Shown: positions 50,520 to 63,151, counted from the stretch's first letter. The stretch: DNA of 64,000 nt from Gordius sp. MW1 (GCA_964036665.1 OZ038528.1:1116001-1180000); one strand, 5' to 3'. A program made the numbers and translations. The notes: generated by a model not told the origin, from the sequence alone.

Positions 50520-51190
50520 AGGCGATTTTAAGTCTGGAGCAATTTGTCAATGTAAAGAGATGGATATACGTTTATTTTGAATGTATCAAAAATTAATAAA
50601 ATTAGGGTAAAAAAAGCTTTATTGGATTCCTCACCCCGTTATTTCCAATTTAAATTTAATAAATAAACCTTTGTAGAGGTTTAAGTCTACTTTATTACTA
50701 AATATGGAGTAAGTTTATTATTATAACCAAAAGTGTGATTCTAATGAATCCTTTTAGTTAAAACATCGTGTTTATATACACATGTCGCGAGGTTATTAAT
50801 ATGAATAATATCGATGAATTGTAAGGTATTTAAATTAAACATCAACGTGTCCCTTGTATATTCAAATTATAATGAAGGATGTGAATAGAGTAAGGAGGAG
50901 TGTGAATAGAGTGATATCCAAATCATATGGGTACAAATATTCTAATTAGGTAATACTATACCTTTATCGATTAATTTGCAAGTTATTTAGGTTTGAAAAA
51001 CGACAAAATTGTTGCTATTAGCAACTTTGACATCATCTATTGATAACTTGACGCACAAGGAATAAACTCAAAATTATTTCTGTTCACCGTAAAAAACTCT
51101 ACCAAAATCTGGAAACAATTTGCAGATGAATTTTATAATTCCATTAGTAAATTGATTAGTGTTATTTGTACCGTATCACCATTAGCGCCA
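50520..51190. repeat. Dispersed repeat R4, copy 2
   Basis: Collinear with 35580-35960 (TTTAAGTCTGGAGCAATTTG, TTATTGGATTCCTCACC, CACCGTAAAAAACTCTACC). Contains an 18-base direct repeat GGA(T/G)GTGAATAGAGT at 50877 and 50898. Bases 51191-52205 show nothing recognisable. Confidence 0.55.
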
Positions 51191-52205
51191 TAAAATTAAA
51201 TCTTCACCCTAGCTAAAATTTGTCTCTCATTGTTTTGCTCAAACATTTTATTAATCGATGCTCCTAGAGTCATAACATATGTATGGAAAAAGAAAGGTTT
51301 GTGTGCGTTAAGGCTATAGTTGTATTTAACGTGGAGCTAAAATACTTTCTACTAATAATAATACATCCATGGCAGAGCCTGTTAAACTACAAAGAATGCA
51401 GTCGGGAAACATCAAACAACTATTTAATTAACTTATTCATGCAAATATCTAAAGGTCTTTATATCTTAAGATCACTAGATCAAGATTGTTTAAATAATAC
51501 TTAGTTCAATAATTATGCAATCATACTATAATTCAAACGCTCTTTTCTTTTTAATTCTTAATGACAAACTAAGTAATCAAACTACTGACATACACAAATC
51601 AACTTATGATATTTTCTACGAAAACCTGTTACCGTGATTAAACAAACACCAAGAAATTTATGTAGAGCGCGGCACCAGGACCAAAAACTGTGCAAACTTT
51701 TTTAACTTACATTTTTTTATAATTTATTTGATAAATTTCAAGATGAAAGCTATACCAAGCTTACTAGCCTGCCTATAACAATTATTATAATTTATAATGA
51801 ATTTCAAACCTTTATTATTATTGGTTAAGGCTTATTTTCACTGTTGGTTTTTAATTTTTAAATTGCATTATTTATGCAGTAAGGTTTATTTGACGATTCG
51901 CTCAACATTTTGGCCTTTTAGGTTGGTTGATTGTTATTAGATCTAAACTTTTAACGTTTCGCTTAATACTTTAACTACACCAAGTTGGCTTCTAATGCCA
52001 TCTTCTTTGCCGCATCACATTCTTTAAAATACAAACGGAGATACCTATTTTGGACGCACTATTGTCAAGGTCGCTTTAATTGTCCCTGGTTGATAATTAA
52101 CAAATAAACAAGCTTTAAGTAGAGCATTTAAACTGGGTTAAAACTGTTGAAAATTTTGATTGAATTAAATCTTTAAAGTTGAAATACATTTAAAAAATTA
52201 TTCTA

Positions 52206-55200
52206 ATGGCTGATAGTTTGGAGACAATATATGCGATGGAATGGTCGGGTGTATTGACGTGTATTTTACAACAAGGCATTCTCCACGACGTCGAATTCCT
52301 AGTAATATTATTAATATTCGCAAATTTTAACGCTATTTTTATGGTTTTTTCACAATTAGATAAGGGTTTTCATAAAAATTTTGTGAGCCTTGTGAGTTAC
52401 TGTATTTATTGTTAGCTAATGCCATGGGCTTAGCCAAGGGGGGGAGGGGGAGGCAGGAAGGGGCGACTGCTCCCCTCTAAATCCAAAACTTTGTTGTAAT
52501 TTATTAAAATTACGGCTAACATTTTTAAAAAAAATTATTTTGCCCCTCCCTTAATCATTATAGCCCCCCTCTAATTAATGCTAGCTAAATCCATGGCTAT
52601 TGCTTACTATTTTCTAAACATCACCTCTTTGAATATACAATCTTGGTTGCATTGCTAACCGATTGCATATATATTAAAAAGGAATGATAATTAATAATAC
52701 AAGCGATCAGAGGTCAGTTAAAAATTTTGCAGCCACCCGGCCCGGTCCAATTTTTTAACTAAATCGCCTGCCCGAGCCCACCCGAACCCTTCTACTTGTC
52801 AGTCCGGCAATGCCCGAATCACTATAGCTGTCCGAACTGCCCGGCCCTAAATGATGATTTAAAAATTTTTGCCAATAATTTTGTTCTTTATGTATAAAGA
52901 TTTTTAATTTAATTCTTTTTTTGGATATATTATATTATAAATACGATTAATAAATATTATACAATCAAAAAATTGACAAAATAATACACTAAAACAAAAT
53001 AACACATTAAATAAGAAAAGCTATCTTTGCCCGAACCACCCGAATCTTGTAAGTCCGCCCGGGCCCGCTCGAAAGTTTAATTTTAGGACAGTTGCCCGGC
53101 CCGGCTTATCTGATTGTAAATTTGGGGCTGGGTTTACACAGTTTGGTAATGATATGGGGAATAATAATGTTAATATTATATCTATACTTTTCATATAATT
53201 TTCTTTGTGAAATTAAAAAAATCGATCAATGTTTTAAAAAGCACGGTGTTCATATTAGAAATTACGCAGTTATTAAATTTATAGACATACTATGTAAAAT
53301 ATTGTATTCAATAAAAAAGTTAAGTTTATACCATTATATATTTTTTTTTAGTTCGACGATAAAGATATTGCGACCACCTTAAAGGCTCACAAATTGATCT
53401 TAGCTCTGCGTTCTCCAGTATTTAATCGAATGTTTTATGGAGACATGTGCACGAAGAACTCATGCAGTAATGGGACCATTCAAGTTAGAGTGGAGGATAT
53501 GAGTCCCGAAAGTTTCACCATTTTGCTAAAGTAGAATCTATTATGGGCGTAGCCGGAAGGGGGCCAGGTCGGGGCAATTGTTCTTCTAATTCGTAAAAAG
53601 ATGTTTCTCTTATGAAACTAGATTAATGATTTTAAGACCTTACGGCCTCCTCTAATACAAAACCTGGCTATGCACATATTCATTATAAATTCTTTATTTG
53701 TATAATCTTTGCATTAAATATTTAAGTTGTTTTAAAAATCATTTTTAGACATATGTATACCAGTGAGGTTGCTATCAAGGATGTACAGGTTGGTAAGAAT
53801 GAATTTGACCGAGAAAAGTTTCTAATAGAAATATTGTATGGCGCTAAGAAATATATTTTGCCTTCTCTTCAAACGCAAGTCATCGCGTTAATACACGAAG
53901 AAATTAATTTTACGAACGCTTTCTATTTCTTTCAACAGAGCGTCGCCATATATTCTGAAATCGGTGAAAAATTATGCTTACAGGTAGATTCCCCATCGGG
54001 GTTCTAAGGGGGGGGGGGGGGGTTGAGCAGAGAGGGCCAAACCTCACCTTTATCCAAAACAATTCTTAGGGACTATTTTATTATAACAAGAAATTTTTGC
54101 AGCTTGAACTATTAATGGCCTTTTATTACGTTTACGGGTTCATATATATCTAGATGTAAAAAACTCTTAATTTAGCAATTAAAGCGTCTAAAGAGTGACT
54201 CCAAAATAGCCTATTTGTATCAACATCAAGCAATGGGAGTGGGACTGATAATTTATAAAGGAATCTATGATTAGTTTTAGTTTGACATTTTGACGGCTTC
54301 TTTAGGGAGGTATAATAAAGAGATTGTAATAAAAAATATTGTTGAAGATAGAGTTATAAGAAAACAATTTACGGCCCAAATGTCTATCATTATCATAAAG
54401 CATTGGCGATGATTTTATTTACTGACATTTACTTTCTCGTATATGTTATTAGATTTTGGCAGCTAACGGCAAAGCTTTTATTCACAGTCCTTCCTTCTTA
54501 ATCTTAAAACCTCAAGATGTTTTTGAGTTTATATCGCGGGACGATTTAGTTGTACCAGAGATGGATATAATGGCTGCAATTCTTAAATGGACCAGTCACA
54601 ATTATGTCGATTTAACAAGTCCTAACGAGGTACGATGCAAATTAGGACCTATTTTCGATGCCATCAGATTTCCCCTCATGCCCTTGCTAGACTTTAACTC
54701 ATGCATAATAAAACATAAATTCCTTTCGCCAGAAGAAATAAATGAAATTCTTTTAATGCATACCTATCTTCCCGATTTGTCGCGCACCAAATTTTGTAAA
54801 CGTCCAAGACGAAATAGAACACAAGATTCGCAAATGTTTGCCGATATATATAATAGCTGTCTTCCTAACAAGTACAATTGCGACGAAGTTACATTAAAAT
54901 TTTGTGGAAGACTTATATTATTTGGGATATGCTTACTCAAACCTACTGATGATCGCCAACAAACACCCTTAATTAGAGTTCTAATTAAACAGAACCAGCA
55001 TGTGTTAATCAAACAAAAATTTGAAGTTGAAAAAATTAATAATGCTTATTCTTTTTTGCCCGTGGAGTTTGGTGTACCAATTTTGATTAATGCCAAAGCA
55101 TTAGACATTATCGCTATTAAAATTGAAGCCGATCCTTGTTATATGTCAAGTAACTATATTCATCATCTAGATCCTATTACGTTGGTAAATGGCTTATGTA

Positions 55201-55256
55201 TAAGACCACAAAATGAAAGAGAGCATCACAATTTCATGTGTGGAGTTTTAATATAA
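52206..55256 (+). CDS. BTB-BACK-PHR domain protein (BTBD1/2/3/6-like), 4 exons
   Basis: Exons 52206-52301, 53352-53530, 53749-53983, 54453-55256; GT/AG boundaries, phases agree, 437 codons. BTB fold at about 25-130 (HDVEFL, KAHKLILALRSPVFNRMFYG, then SPESFTILLKHMYTSE); BACK domain at about 150-265 (YGAKKYILPSL, VFEFISRDDLVVPEMDIMAA, ILKWTSHN); a diverged PHR-like end (about 295-437). Vertebrate relatives serve as adaptors for CUL3 ubiquitin ligases, binding CUL3 through the BTB and BACK regions; that role is inferred here. The BTB loop is expanded with KNSCSNG, and the PHR part lacks the usual tryptophan-rich start. Intron 1 holds a MITE-A and a hAT-like GC segment, and intron 2 another MITE-A. 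The start ATG is the only in-frame one in a short first exon and is moderately sure. Confidence 0.85.
52433..52595. repeat. MITE-A copy in BTB gene intron 1
   Basis: CATGGGCTTAGCCAAGG to GCTAGCTAAATCCATG, with a G run, GGGGCGACTGCTCCCCTCTA and TTTTGCCCCTCCC inside. The right end is mutated. Confidence 0.75.
52725..53115. repeat. hAT-like GC-rich element in BTB gene intron 1
   Basis: AGAGGTCAGTTAAAAATTTT, CCACCCGGCCCGGTCC, CTGCCCGGCCCTAAATGATG and a right block CCCGGGCCCG...CCCGGCCCGGC. The order and wording match the element at 61977-62619, so it is probably the same family, with its right end damaged. Confidence 0.6.
53543..53677. repeat. Decayed MITE-A in BTB gene intron 2
   Basis: ATGGGCGTAGCCGGAAGGGG to AAACCTGGCTATGCACAT. 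It starts 12 bases after the exon 2 donor, so the donor lies almost at the insertion edge. Confidence 0.7.
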
Positions 55257-56317
55257 TGTGAAAAGCTTAACATTTGAAGCACTTTGTTAGTAAAATTTTT
55301 GAATTACAAGTTTTTGAACTAAAAAACACAGTTAATGTGTATATTAAAATCTTTATTTATTTATACACTACACGCTATAGCATTTATTATTTAAGTTAAA
55401 AGTTTGTCACATTATATAAACGTAAAACACAAGAAAATGGACATAACAAGGATCTAGTCGAAAAAAGGTTTTCTATGCTGGCGTGTACCTTCCTAAGTAA
55501 GTAAAGGGATGCGTAATTGTTGAACTATAGAGCCTAGATATAAGTTTTATTAAGTTGTAAATCAAATTGATTGGTATCGGATATAAGATGACCAAGACCT
55601 TGATTTACGCAAGTTTGAACTAGAGCATGTTTATTCTGATGGATACTTGTATTTTTTTATTAAAAATTATCTCAAGCTTATTTTGTGTCGTTAGATTTAG
55701 AAAGACTATATTTGTTAATGGCGGATACAATTATAAGGTGCGCAACAGGCAAAGATAATTTAAATTAATGTTTTCGCAAACGAGGAAAATTTAATTTGGT
55801 TAAAAATAATAAAATTTAATAATAAGTCGACTTCCAAATGCGCCTTTGAAGTTAAAACAAAGCTTTTGATCTTTAAAACAACCCTTAGTATTGCTTAATC
55901 ATATAGGTTAAAAGAAAAAGGAAGGGCAGAAATAAAAAAAATTCCTACAGTTAGATACTTGATTTTACACAACATAATCATGCATTAAATGTCTCCCAAA
56001 AAATTATATTTAAGCTATAATCACCTGTATTAACCAATTAACTCAATTTTTTCCTTTAATATACATTAAAGATTTTTTGCATTTACGGCCGATTATACAT
56101 TTTAGTTTATGAACACACAATCTATAGAGGAAGGTGCCCACAACAACTCGATGACAGTAGGTGGCAACGGGCACTGTGCACTCACTGGCTTAAAGAGCAA
56201 CTGCACCATTACAACTTTGCGTCAAGCAGCTTTTCTTAAGACCCGTTTCTATAAAAATAGATTTTTATGTTAGCAAAATTTCAACCAAATAGCGTTGTTG
56301 AGCTATCTTCTTCTTTA
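55257..56317. other. Intergenic region
   Basis: No coding sequence was recognised. The last 200 bases (from about 56110) are less AT-rich and probably belong to the 3' untranslated end of the LINE. Confidence 0.4.
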
Positions 56318-57632
56318 TCAGTTATTGGGTCCCAGATTCGTGGGGTTTGTTTTGATAAGCTTCTTCCATCTTGACCGGGTGAGTGCCATGTCTTGACTAA
56401 TCTCTTTAGTTTTCATAACTTTATCGACTTGCCCTTTCCACGTGACACGGGGTCGTCCTCTTCCTCTCTTCCCCGGTACCTCCATGTCCAGTACTTTTCG
56501 ATTTACGTCATCCGTGCCCCTTCTTAGTATATGCCCATACCATCTTAGCCGATTTTCGTTAATCATGTCCGCCATAGGTTGAATACCCATTTTTGTCATG
56601 AGAAAGTCATTCGTCATATGGTCGAGCTTAGTATGCCCCAAGCTCCACCGTATCATTCTCATCTCTGTGGCTTGTAATAGCTTGCCTTCCGTGGTGTTTA
56701 GTGCCCATGTTTCACTTCCATATAGTAACACCGGTCTTACGATGGATTTGTAAGCTTTGCTCTTCAACCATATTGGCATTTTTTTGTCGCACATTACACC
56801 GGATATACTTCGCCATTTAAGCCATCCTTTTTGGATCCGGGCATTGACTTCTGTTGTGCAACCTCCCTCTTGATGTAGCATCGAGCCGAGGTATGTAAAC
56901 CTGTCTACTTTGGGGTACTTTAGATGGTCATCCAGCGATGGGGTGCTTGTACCGTTCATTTCCATGTATACCGTTTTTCGATCGTTGACCTTTAAACCAT
57001 ATCCAGCTAAGCGCTTCGACCACTTTTCGGCTTCTTCGAATACTTTGTCCCTTGTTTCCTCGCATAGTACTATATCATCGGCATATAGCATACACCATGG
57101 CGATGGCTTTTGAATGTCCCTCGTTATCGTGTCTATAATTATATTAAATAAAAAGGGACTTAAAGCAGATCCTTGATGTAATCCAATTTTAAACCGAAAA
57201 GATTTAGAGTCTCCAACTGTCGTCCTAACGCAAGAGTTTGAGGCTTCATAAATATTTTTCATAAGCCGTATATATGCGTCAGGAATATTTTGTTTTCTCA
57301 GGCACCACCATATTAAATCGCGGGGGACCGTGTCATAAGCTTTCTCCAAGTCGATAAAGACCATATGTAGGTCTTTCCTCTTTTCACCATACTTATCCAT
57401 TATTTGTCTTAGTGCGAAGATTGGGTCGATTGTGGATTTGCCGGCCACAAATCCAAATTGATTCGCCGATATTTCCACCTCGTTTTTCAGCCTTGTTACT
57501 AAGATCCTTTCCATAAGCTTCAAGGAGTGGCAAGTTAGCTTGATACCTCTGTAATTGCCACAGTCTTGAGGGTCTCCTTTGCCTTTAAATAAGGGTATAA
57601 TCGTGCTTGCTCTCCATTGATTAGGAATTCGG
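56318..57632 (-). pseudogene. LINE reverse transcriptase, 5'-truncated
   Basis: Open frame of 401 codons from 57523, extendable upstream in the same frame to about 57632 (PNQWRASTIIPLFKGKGDP, CGNYRGIKLTCHSLKLMERI). Reverse-transcriptase landmarks: NQFGFVAGKSTIDPIFALRQ, MVFIDLEKAYDTVPR, GLHQGSALSPFLFN and the catalytic LYADDIVLCEE, then the thumb region ending LRWYGHILRR and GRGRPRVTWK. The endonuclease is missing: similarity stops abruptly near 57640, as expected of incomplete reverse transcription. The clade looks RTE-like, but this was not tested. A decayed relative is at 13493-13720. Confidence 0.88.
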
Positions 57633-57639
57633 AGCTATG

Positions 57640-59574
57640 ATATCTGTTATTTATACACCTCAAATTCTTAATAATAGAAGAGGCGGGCCACTTTCAATAT
57701 TTTTGAATAATGTTTTGAGCTCATAATTATATAATTAGTCATAGCCTTTTAACATGTTTTCCGACTAATTGCGTGGTAAATTAAAATTTAGGGTTGGTTT
57801 GAGGCAAAAGTCATAGATGAGCTTAAAGTCTGCTTATAATTAAGATGTGAATAAGCGTATTATCATATCTTTTTTTGCAGACAATTTCATATTGACCTTA
57901 ATACCTTTTGATGTTTTATACTATGGTTGTATACTTGAAATTTTATATGTAACTTTATGTCGATTGATATTTTAAAACACCTGAGTTCACCTGGAATACA
58001 TTTTTTAAAAGTATATTATGTTTTAAATATCTATTTTTTAAATCTTAATACCTATCATAAGCACTTAAAAAATAACAAATTTTGCTTTATCTAAGTTAAA
58101 TTTAATTAGTGACCTATGTAAATTTTTATATAACTTGATATACCTTTTTTAAAATAAATGAAGGGGACAGAGAACTACTCGCTTAATTAATAGAATAATA
58201 ACTATATATCTATTAGAAATTACAATTTTTAAAAATTTTTGTATAGCCCCCCTTTTTAATTTATCCTTGACTATGCCTAAGCTTTTAATTATTATATTAT
58301 TTTTAATTAATTTTGGATCACTGTAAGCTTAACAAAACATAACAAAAGAAAAGTGGGGTATAAATTTATTATTTTTTTCAATATAAACATTTGATTAAAT
58401 TAGTGATTAATAAATATTAAATTGAATGATAATGTTGAATTGACATTTGTTGGCTAGGCAGATTATTTATTTTTATTTAATTTTTGCAATAAACCAATCA
58501 TTTGATTAGCAGTCAACTCAGATTTTGGATTAATGCTTGTTTTAACTCAATTATGGAAGTTTCCCATGTCTAAACATATGACCTTATATAGGTTTAGGCA
58601 TTATTTAAAAAGGGGATTTTAGATATGGACATTTGTCTTTCCATGCCATTATTGCCAATCCTAATGACAAGTTTTAAATGACTTAAATTGAAGACACATA
58701 ACCACATTATTTAATTCAATATTATCACCATACTACAACCATGAAATATCAGCTTTTTAATTTATTTTCACGAGAGGCATGAACATACTCCTAAATTTAA
58801 CATTGAATATTCAATGTATTAGAATCAAAAATTTATTAATTACTTCTCAAAGCAATTTACCCATATTAAATATAGTAAAAATAGTAAATGTAAAACCGAT
58901 TTAACAACAATTAAATTTATAAATCTCACATTTTTACTGATATAATTGATTACCTTATAGTTTTTCTATTTTTTTAAATATAATTTGCGTATTTTGTGGC
59001 ATAATTATTTTTAATTTATTAATTATACACATTTTTGTGCAAAAAAATTAGCAAATTTCAAAATTAGTTATTTTTTATATATTTGCAATTTTTCAAGGTA
59101 ATTTGTAATAGTATATGAATGGCAATACTCCAATATTGATTAATGTATAATAGGTGCCTGCAAATTAAGCCATATAGGTGTGGTAGATGGCCTTGTAAAA
59201 TCTCACCTTTATTAGCTATTTCCCATTTTTTTGTAATTCAATTATTTTATGTTACACAATTTTCTTTTAAAAAACGTATTTTTTTAAAAATTTTTGTATG
59301 ATTTGCTAAAATACTTTCTATTTAAGCCTTCTTCATATTAAAACGTATGCTTTTATTAACTTTAAATTGATTCTTAATGAATGTTTAACTGGCTTTTCTT
59401 TGCAAAAATTAGTATAGGGGAAACCTGATAAACGGGGTATTGTTTTTTCTATTGATCTCTTAATCTGATAGCAATCTACGAAATCATCCTATTTTCATTG
59501 ATCAAAAAATAATCAATATATTAATATTGGACTTCCAATTTATTGATTTACCTTGAAATATCGTTAAACAATTA
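57640..59574. other. AT-rich intergenic sequence
   Basis: Very AT-rich, with no open frame, RNA gene or repeat ends recognised. Confidence 0.4.
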
Positions 59575-59728
59575 GTGTTTCAATAGCGGCTGGGTTTTAT
59601 TTAGTTGGTCGACCATGGCCCTTTTTCTTAGTCGACCTCTAGGCTTAGTCAAAATTTATAAAATAGACCAAAACTGACCGTTAGCCTTAATTACAAGGTC
59701 GACCTAACAAAAGGTCTTTTTACAACAC
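59575..59728. repeat. MITE-B copy flanked by TA
   Basis: TA, GTGTTTCAATAGCGGCTGGG, the CTTAGTCGACCTCTAGGCTT block, and a right end TCTTTTTACAACAC followed by TA. A shorter subfamily related to 24240 and 26356. Confidence 0.8.
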
Positions 59729-59847
59729 TAGTAACAATATATCCCTTTTAACCAAATCCAATAATCCGAAAGCATTTTGGGGTTAAAAAGTATTTTAATA
59801 GTTATTAATAATAAATGTGATTAATTTAAAATACACACGAGAACATA

Positions 59848-60020
59848 GAGTGCTTTAAAAACGGCGGGGTTTTGTTTGGTCGACCTTTTTGGTTTATCTG
59901 GTCTGTTTTTCATATTTCGACTAAGCTTAGTGGTCGACCAAGAAAAATAAACCAATTGGTCTGTTATGTTCGACTAAAATTAAAGGTCGACCAAACAAAA
60001 CCCAGCCCTTTTTACAACAC
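59848..60020. repeat. MITE-B copy
   Basis: GAGTGCTTTAAAAACGGCGG to ACCCAGCCCTTTTTACAACAC. The arms include TTTGTTTGGTCGACCT and AGGTCGACCAAACAAAA. It sits about 120 bases after the previous copy. Confidence 0.8.
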
Positions 60021-60146
60021 TGGCTTTTAGCTCTACAACAATTTTTTATTGTAAATCTAATATTTAAAGCATCTTTTTAAAGAATCGATGAATATTTTAA
60101 AAATTCAAAAGATGGCTACAGTTGTTTATTATTATTATTATTAATT

Positions 60147-60313
60147 ATGGGCGTAGCCAGCTTTGGAATTAGAGGGGGCAAAAATAATTTAGGGAGGGGC
60201 AAAATAATAATTTTTGAAAATTTAGCTTTAATTTTAACAAATTTTTAGATTTAGAGGGGGGCAGCCCCCCCCCCCCTCCCTGCCCCCCCCCCCTCCCCTT
60301 GGCTACGTTCATG
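60147..60313. repeat. MITE-A copy
   Basis: ATGGGCGTAGCCAGCTTTGG to TTGGCTACGTTCATG. It contains AATTTAGGGAGGGGCAAAAT, GATTTAGAGGGGGGCAGCC and two C runs of 9 to 12. Confidence 0.82.
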
Positions 60314-60710
60314 CTATTAATTATTTAATAGGAATCATCTAGGTAATATTCAAGCAAGAATAATTTTATAATTGTAAAGTCTTCTCTTTTAGGAGTGTTA
60401 GCGGGGCCGGAGGAGGTCTTTGAATTAACTATATAAAAAATGAGAGAAAAGTAATTTTAAAGTAGGCTTAATGGAAAATTTCAAGGTTTTTTGTGCTGCT
60501 CCGTCCACCTTTGCTATATAATAGCACAAGAAAGTTTTGGCCACTTAACGTATATCAGCTTATATTATAGTTTTTTCCCTTTTGTCGCGTCACAAAATAC
60601 ACCACCTTTGATTAATAGATTTTTCCCAGTACCTACCTAACCTTACATAACCTTGTGTTGTGTGCTTAGGGGGAGGGGAAGGCCTTTATATTATTTGAGC
60701 ATAATAAGGT

Positions 60711-60892
60711 ATTGTAAAGGGCTCATTATAATGATTTCCAATGGTAAAATTGATCAGGAACATAAAAGGGGTTACTAAGATATTTTATATTTGATATTAC
60801 TGCATGTGAAATGGAAAATTTTGCCGAAAAAAATTGTCCGAAACCGTCCATTATATTTTCTATCAAAGTCTATACTATTAAATTTTTGCCCT
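60711..60892. repeat. Dispersed repeat R3, copy 2
   Basis: See 35401-35570: same direction, about 180 bases, a few small indels. It lies about 90 bases before the next gene's start, in what would be its promoter or leader; an (AAT)n run follows at 60932-60976. Confidence 0.85.
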
Positions 60893-60976
60893 TGATTTTT
60901 TAGTTTTTTTTTCGTACATATAAAATAGTAGTAATAATAATAATAATAAATAATAATAAATGAATAATAATAATTA

Positions 60977-62956
60977 ATGAATAATAATAATGAATTAGAT
61001 GAAAGGAATGAAATTAATATGGGAGAAGTGACCCCTCCAGATTTTCATGATTACGAATCTACGATTTCCCAAACAGAAAAAGCTTCTCATTCAACTAAAG
61101 ACCAAGACAATTTAGACGTCACTCTACTAAATTCAAGTAATTTTTTCCTTGTAATTTAATTATTATTTTTAGTTATTTATTTTATATAAGATTTGAAAGT
61201 GTATATTTCGATACTACTACATGTATTATTACTAAACTTTTTTGGATGTGCCTGCTTTTCTTCATTGTAAATTTTGAATATTTTTTTTTTAGGTTTTAAC
61301 CATTATTATGCGCTTAAAATTTCAAAAACTTTTTAATGTACTGATGCTTTTAAAATGTGGAAAAACGTAATGGAACTCCTCATTCACAAAAATAAAAAGT
61401 TCATAAATAATAATTTATGAGCTGACAAAAACTATATTTTTTCTTTTTCATTTATACGTAATTATTTTTTACCTAATAAATTTAGTGATTTTTTTTAGTA
61501 AAAACTAAAATAAGGCTAATGGAATGATCATACAAGCTTAATTTTATATTCTTTGAAATTGGTTAGAATGTTCAGTTTATAATATTTTTTAGACTCATAA
61601 AAGGTAACTTTTGTTATTTTTAAATTTAATATATCTTCACATGGGCGTAGCCAGTATTGGAATTAGGGGGGGGGAATAATGATTTAAGGAGGGGCAAAAT
61701 GATAAATTTTAGAAATTTTATCCTTAATTATATAATTTTTATGAATTTTAAGATTTAGAGGGGGGCAGCCGCCCCTTCCTGCCACCCCAGGCTACGTCTT
61801 TCAATATCAATAATTTACCATCTTTTTGATTATGTATTTATTCTCCGAAGTAGGTTTGATTTATTAACTAGAGCTCTATTGATATTTATTAGTATTTTGC
61901 AATAACGCAATTGTAGATATTTTTCTACATAGCCTATTCATCTTGGTTCCTGGTTGGGGTTATTTATACAGGACTTAGAGGTCGGTTAAAATTTTTCCGC
62001 TCGAACCAGTCACGTCCGATTTTATTAGTCTACCCGCCCGAACCCTTCAATTAGTTCAGCCGGTAATACTCAAATTATTTTAACTGCCCGGCCCGAAATG
62101 ATGTTGTGAAATTTATTTCTTAAAGAATTTTATATTAATATTTTTATTTTTTACGATGAGAACTAGGATTAGCGAACATTATAGGTAATCAAATAAAAGG
62201 TGCCGACAAATTAGAGACAAAAACAATGTAAAAAATTATTTTAAAAAACATCTTTGAGCCCAAATTACCCATATCGGCCCGGCCGAAAGTCAAAATTTAC
62301 GACAATTGTCCGGCCCAACGTGGCCGGGCGGGCAGCGGGCCGGGCCGGACTTTTGTGGTCTCTGTTCGTTATATTTTTTGAAGAACTTTTATTTTAATCT
62401 CCGATTTTTTTGAATGAGAACTAGGATTAACGATCATTATAGGTAATCAAATAAAAAGTGGCGACAAATTATAGCCGAAAACAATGTGATACATTTTTCA
62501 AAAACACCATTGAGCCCGAATCGCCCGATTCGGCCCGGCCGAAAGTCAAAATTTACGACAATTGCCCGGCCCGACCTGGTCGGCGGGCAGCGGGCTTGGC
62601 CGGACTTTTGTGGTCTCTGATAGGACTGTATTGTTAACTTACAATTTTTAGACCTACCTTCAAGTCTTACAACCAAGCGAGATAAGTTTGAACTTCAAAA
62701 TGTTAGCAATAAGATTGCTTCGGACAGAGTAGACCATGGCAAAGTAGAAGAAAAGGCCGCGTTAAAACCACTTTGTCCGTCGTCAACTAAAACCGCATTT
62801 TCCCCGTTCGCTGCTGTGGAAATTAATGATGGCTCGAGCAGCACACATGTGACTCACGACCAAAGCACTATCGGGGATAATCATAGGGGCAAAGAAACTT
62901 TTTACGCCCCGATACTACCTAAAAATAACGGGAATATGGATAGCAAGTTAGATTAA
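60977..62956 (+). CDS. Two-exon gene of unknown function
   Basis: Exons 60977-61136 and 62652-62956; phase 1 intron (TTCAA/GTAATT donor, TTTTTAG/ACC acceptor), 154 codons. Not recognised. The protein is acidic and polar (VTPPDFHDYESTIS, then FSPFAAVEINDGSSST and ETFYAPILPKN), with no signal peptide, membrane segment or known domain, and is probably disordered. The ATG at 60977 follows an AAT-repeat leader; an in-frame alternative ATG lies 14 codons further (NMGEV). The 1.5 kb intron holds a MITE-A and a hAT-type element that ends 32 bases before exon 2. G+C in exon 2 is clearly above the flanks, supporting a real exon. It may belong with the next gene, whose N-terminus (MNRENRSSTENNEFD) is similar in style. 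Confidence 0.6.
61640..61800. repeat. MITE-A copy in the intron of the unknown gene
   Basis: CATGGGCGTAGCCAGTATTG to CCAGGCTACGTCTT. It holds AATAATGATTTAAGG and TTTAGAGGGGGGCAGCCGCC. Confidence 0.8.
61977..62619. mobile_element. Non-autonomous hAT-type element with duplicated right end
   Basis: Left end TAGAGGTCGG, right end GTGGTCTCTG; flanks ACAGGACT and ATAGGACT give a 7 of 8 duplication of hAT size. Subterminal CCCGGCCCG motifs are abundant. The right half is present twice in tandem (62147-62362 and 62395-62619): both contain GAACTAGGATTA, ATTATAGGTAATCAAATAAA, TTTACGACAATTG and CGGACTTTTGTGGTCTCTG. No coding capacity. Confidence 0.72.
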
Positions 62957-63027
62957 CATGAATTTTTATTTAGAGTAAAAGTTTAATTTTGTAGTGTTTT
63001 GCTTATTTTGTTGGCTAATTTGATGCC

Positions 63028-63151
63028 TAGGTGTAGCTAGGGCAAGGCATGGATAGACACTCTTATTTTAAATCATCTTTTTTCAAAATCGTTGACAAAC
63101 ATTTTGCTCCCCCCCCCCCCTTTTCTAATTCAAAATTAAGCTAGGTTCATG
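63028..63151. repeat. Decayed MITE-A
   Basis: GGTGTAGCTAGGGCAAGGCA to a C run, TTCTAATTCAAAATTAAGCT and AGGTTCATG. Only the ends and the C run are recognisable. Confidence 0.55.
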
